The notes below the pieces were generated by a model. The model ran no database searches, was not told the origin of the DNA, and saw only the letters and a list, made by a program, of their open reading frames with translations. A stretch of 64,000 bases of DNA from JAKAWQ01 sp963745975. GTDB lineage: Bacteria; Pseudomonadota; Alphaproteobacteria; Acetobacterales; Acetobacteraceae. Location of the stretch: positions 558,001-622,000 of the forward strand of contig CAVUZJ010000005.1 in the NCBI GenBank assembly GCA_963745975.1. The letters run 5' to 3'. Shown here one piece after another: positions 61,290 to 64,000 of this stretch. How positions within the stretch are numbered: the stretch's first letter is position 1; each line of letters opens with the position of its first letter. A program made the translations under genes and the position numbers.

Positions 61290-63299
61290 ATGCCGAGCGC
61301 GTCCGTGCATCGACGCACCGAGCAGGAGGTCCCCGCGCCTGCCGCGGGCGCGGCGGCAATGGCGGAAGCGCTGCTGGCTCATTCCGAACGCTACCTCCGG
61401 CGGCGATGGACCAAGGCGCTGGACCGCGCGATCGGACGGATCGTCGAGCCGGCCGCCGCTCTGGTGCTGGTCGCCGAGCTCTGCGTGCTCACGGCCGAGG
61501 TCTATTCGCGCTACGTCATGGGCGACGCCATCGTCTGGGTCGACGAGGTCGCCACGATGCTGTTCCTGTGGCTGACGATGCTGGGCGCGGTCTCGGCCTA
61601 CCGGCGCGGCGAGCATCTCGGATTCAACGCCCTGGTGCGCCGGCTGGCGCCGCCCTACACCGAAATCCTCGACGTCGTCAGCACCGTCCTGGTCGCGATC
61701 TTTTCCCTCGAAGTTCTCGCCGCCGTGGCCTGGCCCACGGTCGTGCCGCGCATCACGGGGCTTGGCCGGCTGATCGGCAGCATCCTGAACGGAGCCTTCT
61801 TCGCAAGCAGCTACCTGGGGCTCGAATCGACGGACTTCACCCCGGCATTGCAGATACCGCGGAGCTACACGGTGCTCGGCATCGTGGTCGGCCTCATCTT
61901 CATGCTGATCATCGCCGTGCTCCGGCTGGTGGACGGCAGGAAGCGGATCGTCCTTCCCGTTCTCGCCGCGACCGTCATCGTCGGCGCCGTCGCCTTCCTC
62001 GGGCGCGACCTTCTCGCCGAGCTCGGCAACCTGAACCTTCTTCTCTTCTTTGTGGTGATCCTGGGCGGCGAGATCGCGATCGGCGTGCCGATCGCCTTCG
62101 CCTTCGGAATGGCGACGCTGAGCTATCTCGGGCTCGCGACCACCGTTCCGCTCAGCGTCGTCGCCGGGCAGATGGACGAGGGGATGACCGATTTCGTCCT
62201 GCTCGCGATCCCGCTCTTCGTCCTGCTCGGCCTCTTGATCGAGGCGACCGGGATCGCGCGGCGCCTGGTCGAGGCGATCGCTGCCTTCGTCGGGCATCTC
62301 AAGGGCGGACTGAACATCGTGCTGGTGGCCGCGATGTTCCTGGTCTCGGGGATCTCCGGCTCGAAGCTCGCGGACATGGCCGCGGTGACGCCGGTGCTAT
62401 TTCCCGAGATGGAGCGGCGCGGCCATCGCCGCGGCGAGATGATCGCGCTGCTCTCGACATCCGGGGCGATGGCGGAGCTGATCCCGCCGAGCCTCGTTTT
62501 GATCGTCGTCGGCACCGTCTGCAATCTCTCGATCGAGCGCCTGTTCACCGGCGGCCTGCTGCCGGCCGCCGTCGCGGCGCTGTTCCTGATCGCGGCCGCG
62601 CTCCTTCGCTCCCGCGCCGAGGGCGTGGCGCCGGCGAAACGGATGGGCTTCGGCAAGCGCATGCGGGCGCTTGGCGTTGCGACGCCGGGGCTCCTTCTTC
62701 CTCTGCTCATCCGCTATTGCGTCGTCGCGGGGATCGCGACGGCGACCGAGGTGAGCACGGTCGGCGTCATCTATTCCTTCGTCGTCGGGATCGTCATCTA
62801 TCGCGAGTTCGACTGGCGGCGCCTCTATCCGATGCTCCGCGAGACGGCGAGCCTCGCCAGCGCGATCATGCTGATCATCGCCATGGCGACCGCCATGGGC
62901 TGGGCGCTCACCCAGTCCGGCTTCGCGGCGAGCCTGGCCGCGGCGCTTGCGCAAGCGCCCGGCGGGCGGATCGGGTTCATCGGGTTCTCGATCGTCCTCT
63001 TCATCGTGCTCGGCGCGGTGCTGGAGGGGATTCCCGCGATCGTCCTGTTCGGCCCCCTCCTGTTCCCGGTCGCGGAGAAGCTTGGGATCCACCCGATCCA
63101 TTACGCCATCATCGCGATTCTCGCGATGAGCCTCGGGCTCTTCACGCCGCCGTTCGGCGTCGGCTACTACGGGGCTTGCGCGGTCGGGCGGTGCGATCCC
63201 GATGCCGCCGCGATCGCCATTCTTCCCTATCTCGGCGCGCTGCTGCTGGCACTGATCGTGATCGCTTCGGTGCCCTGGCTTTCGATCGGATTCCTCTGA
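61290..63299 (+). CDS. Fused TRAP transporter permease (DctQ-DctM)
   Basis: A 669-residue membrane protein joining the small and large TRAP subunits. Residues about 45-220 are DctQ-like (four helices, YVMGDAIVWVDEVATMLFLWLTMLGA, AYRRGEHLG). From about 245 to the end is DctM with LLFFVVILGGEIAIGVPIAFAFG, the Na+-site region SGISGSKLADMAAVTPVLFPEM and SLGLFTPPFGVGYY. The linker region adds extra helices near 185-235. The binding protein is encoded three genes upstream, so this is a complete transporter split by enzyme genes. The ATG at 61290 follows GGAAGGAAACGCGAG. Confidence 0.9.
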   Translation: MPSASVHRRTEQEVPAPAAGAAAMAEALLAHSERYLRRRWTKALDRAIGRIVEPAAALVLVAELCVLTAEVYSRYVMGDAIVWVDEVATMLFLWLTMLGAVSAYRRGEHLGFNALVRRLAPPYTEILDVVSTVLVAIFSLEVLAAVAWPTVVPRITGLGRLIGSILNGAFFASSYLGLESTDFTPALQIPRSYTVLGIVVGLIFMLIIAVLRLVDGRKRIVLPVLAATVIVGAVAFLGRDLLAELGNLNLLLFFVVILGGEIAIGVPIAFAFGMATLSYLGLATTVPLSVVAGQMDEGMTDFVLLAIPLFVLLGLLIEATGIARRLVEAIAAFVGHLKGGLNIVLVAAMFLVSGISGSKLADMAAVTPVLFPEMERRGHRRGEMIALLSTSGAMAELIPPSLVLIVVGTVCNLSIERLFTGGLLPAAVAALFLIAAALLRSRAEGVAPAKRMGFGKRMRALGVATPGLLLPLLIRYCVVAGIATATEVSTVGVIYSFVVGIVIYREFDWRRLYPMLRETASLASAIMLIIAMATAMGWALTQSGFAASLAAALAQAPGGRIGFIGFSIVLFIVLGAVLEGIPAIVLFGPLLFPVAEKLGIHPIHYAIIAILAMSLGLFTPPFGVGYYGACAVGRCDPDAAAIAILPYLGALLLALIVIASVPWLSIGFL

Positions 63300-63326
63300 G
63301 CACCGCCGGAAGAAAGAGGTGAGTTC

Positions 63327-64000
63327 ATGTCAGAGCTGCTCTACGAGACGCGCGATCATGTCGCCTACGTCACGCTCAACCGGCCCGAGCGGCGGAACGC
63401 GCTGAACCTCGCCCTGCAGACCGCGATCGTCCAGGCCTTCACCGATGCCGCCGAGGACGACGAGGTCTGGGCCATCGTGATCACCGGTGCGGGCGAGCGC
63501 GCCTTCTGCGCCGGTGGCGATCTCAAGGAGATGGATGAGATCGCCCGCGAGAAGCGGCGCTTCCCGGTCCCGATGACGGGCATCTATCGCAACGTCTTCG
63601 AGGCGGTGCTCGAAACGCCGAAGCCCACCATCGCCTCGCTGAACGGACCGGCCGTCGCCGGCGGCTGCGAGCTAGCGCTCGCCTGCGACATGCGGATCGC
63701 CGCCGAGCACGCGGCGATCGGCATGCCTGAGGTCAAGATCGGCATGGGCGCGAATTTCGCTTCCGTGCTGCTGCCGCGCCTGGTTCCGCGCGCGGTCGCG
63801 TTCCAGATGCTCTACACGGGCGAGGCGATTTCGGCAGCCGACGCGCTTCGCTATGGGCTCTTCAACGCGGTCGTGCCGCGCGAGAAGCTCGGTGCCGAAA
63901 CCGAACGGCTGGTGCGCTCGATCGTTGCCAACGCACCGCTGACGCTCCGGCGTTACAAGGAAATGGCGACCAAGGGATGGGAGCTCTCGGTCCCCGCGGC
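63327..64000 (+). CDS. Enoyl-CoA hydratase/isomerase (cut by window edge)
   Basis: The first 224 codons of a crotonase-fold protein, likely 255-265 residues in full. TLNRPERRNALNLAL, AFCAGGDLKEMDE (oxyanion hole) and NGPAVAGGCELALACDMRIA (second oxyanion element) are clear; GMPEVKIGMGA carries the catalytic Glu position. The ATG at 63327 follows AAAGAGGTGAG, 27 bases after the permease. In context it should act on the CoA ester made by the CoA-transferase. Confidence 0.9.
   Translation, partial: MSELLYETRDHVAYVTLNRPERRNALNLALQTAIVQAFTDAAEDDEVWAIVITGAGERAFCAGGDLKEMDEIAREKRRFPVPMTGIYRNVFEAVLETPKPTIASLNGPAVAGGCELALACDMRIAAEHAAIGMPEVKIGMGANFASVLLPRLVPRAVAFQMLYTGEAISAADALRYGLFNAVVPREKLGAETERLVRSIVANAPLTLRRYKEMATKGWELSVPA

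Overview
The window is a high-GC chromosomal segment of an alphaproteobacterium. Pointers to Rhodospirillales, probably Acetobacteraceae-like (inference), are clpS-clpA, hslVU, a his cluster carrying a DUF2628 gene, ftsEX next to plsC, a TIGR02302/DUF4175 protein beside lysA, a phasin, and G+C-rich intergenic hairpins. No rRNA, tRNA, CRISPR or phage genes were seen. Both ends cut genes: uvrC on the left and an enoyl-CoA hydratase on the right.

Layout. 0-8 kb: uvrC (partial), a glycine-rich protein, a zinc-type alcohol dehydrogenase, an HPP-family membrane protein, a DMT exporter, an MFS transporter, an outer-membrane barrel, a pterin dehydratase and a zincin-like metallopeptidase. 8-10 kb: a small lipoprotein and hslU/hslV. 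10.5-18 kb: an MFS transporter, then hisB-DUF2628-hisH-GNAT-hisA-hisF-hisE, then another MFS transporter. hisA carries an apparent 1-base frameshift. 18-23 kb: a homocitrate synthase-like gene and a stack of a MITE-like palindrome, two IS630 elements and one IS701-like element, every junction of which reads CTAG. 23-33 kb: msrA and a complete MdtABC-type RND efflux operon with its own outer-membrane channel. 33-37 kb: clpS/clpA and a phasin with two TGC-N3-GCA palindromes upstream. 37-46 kb: a DacF-type carboxypeptidase, DUF2125, ftsE-ftsX-ydcF-plsC, a zinc-ribbon membrane protein and DUF4175. 46-52.6 kb: lysA, several small exported proteins and lipoproteins, a YfgM-like protein, bamB and der. 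52.6-57.4 kb: a hairpin repeat with an inserted perfect 77-nt palindrome, then a five-gene branched-chain amino-acid-type ABC transporter. 57.4-64 kb: an exported beta-carbonic-anhydrase-like protein diverging from an organic-acid operon (TRAP binding protein, family III CoA-transferase, MaoC hydratase, fused TRAP permease, enoyl-CoA hydratase).

How the genes work together. The housekeeping blocks (protein quality control, histidine and lysine synthesis, cell division, outer-membrane assembly) are ordinary. The accessory interest lies in: the self-renewing CTAG insertion site; the modular hairpin repeats (three copies, one with a long insert); the HPP gene sitting between two copies of a neighbouring gene junction; the broken hisA with a repeat-rich gap before hisF; and the divergent carbonic-anhydrase/TRAP region, where the same 10-bp word TGTCGACATA lies next to -10-like sequences facing both ways. 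No wholly new defence or mobile system could be supported.
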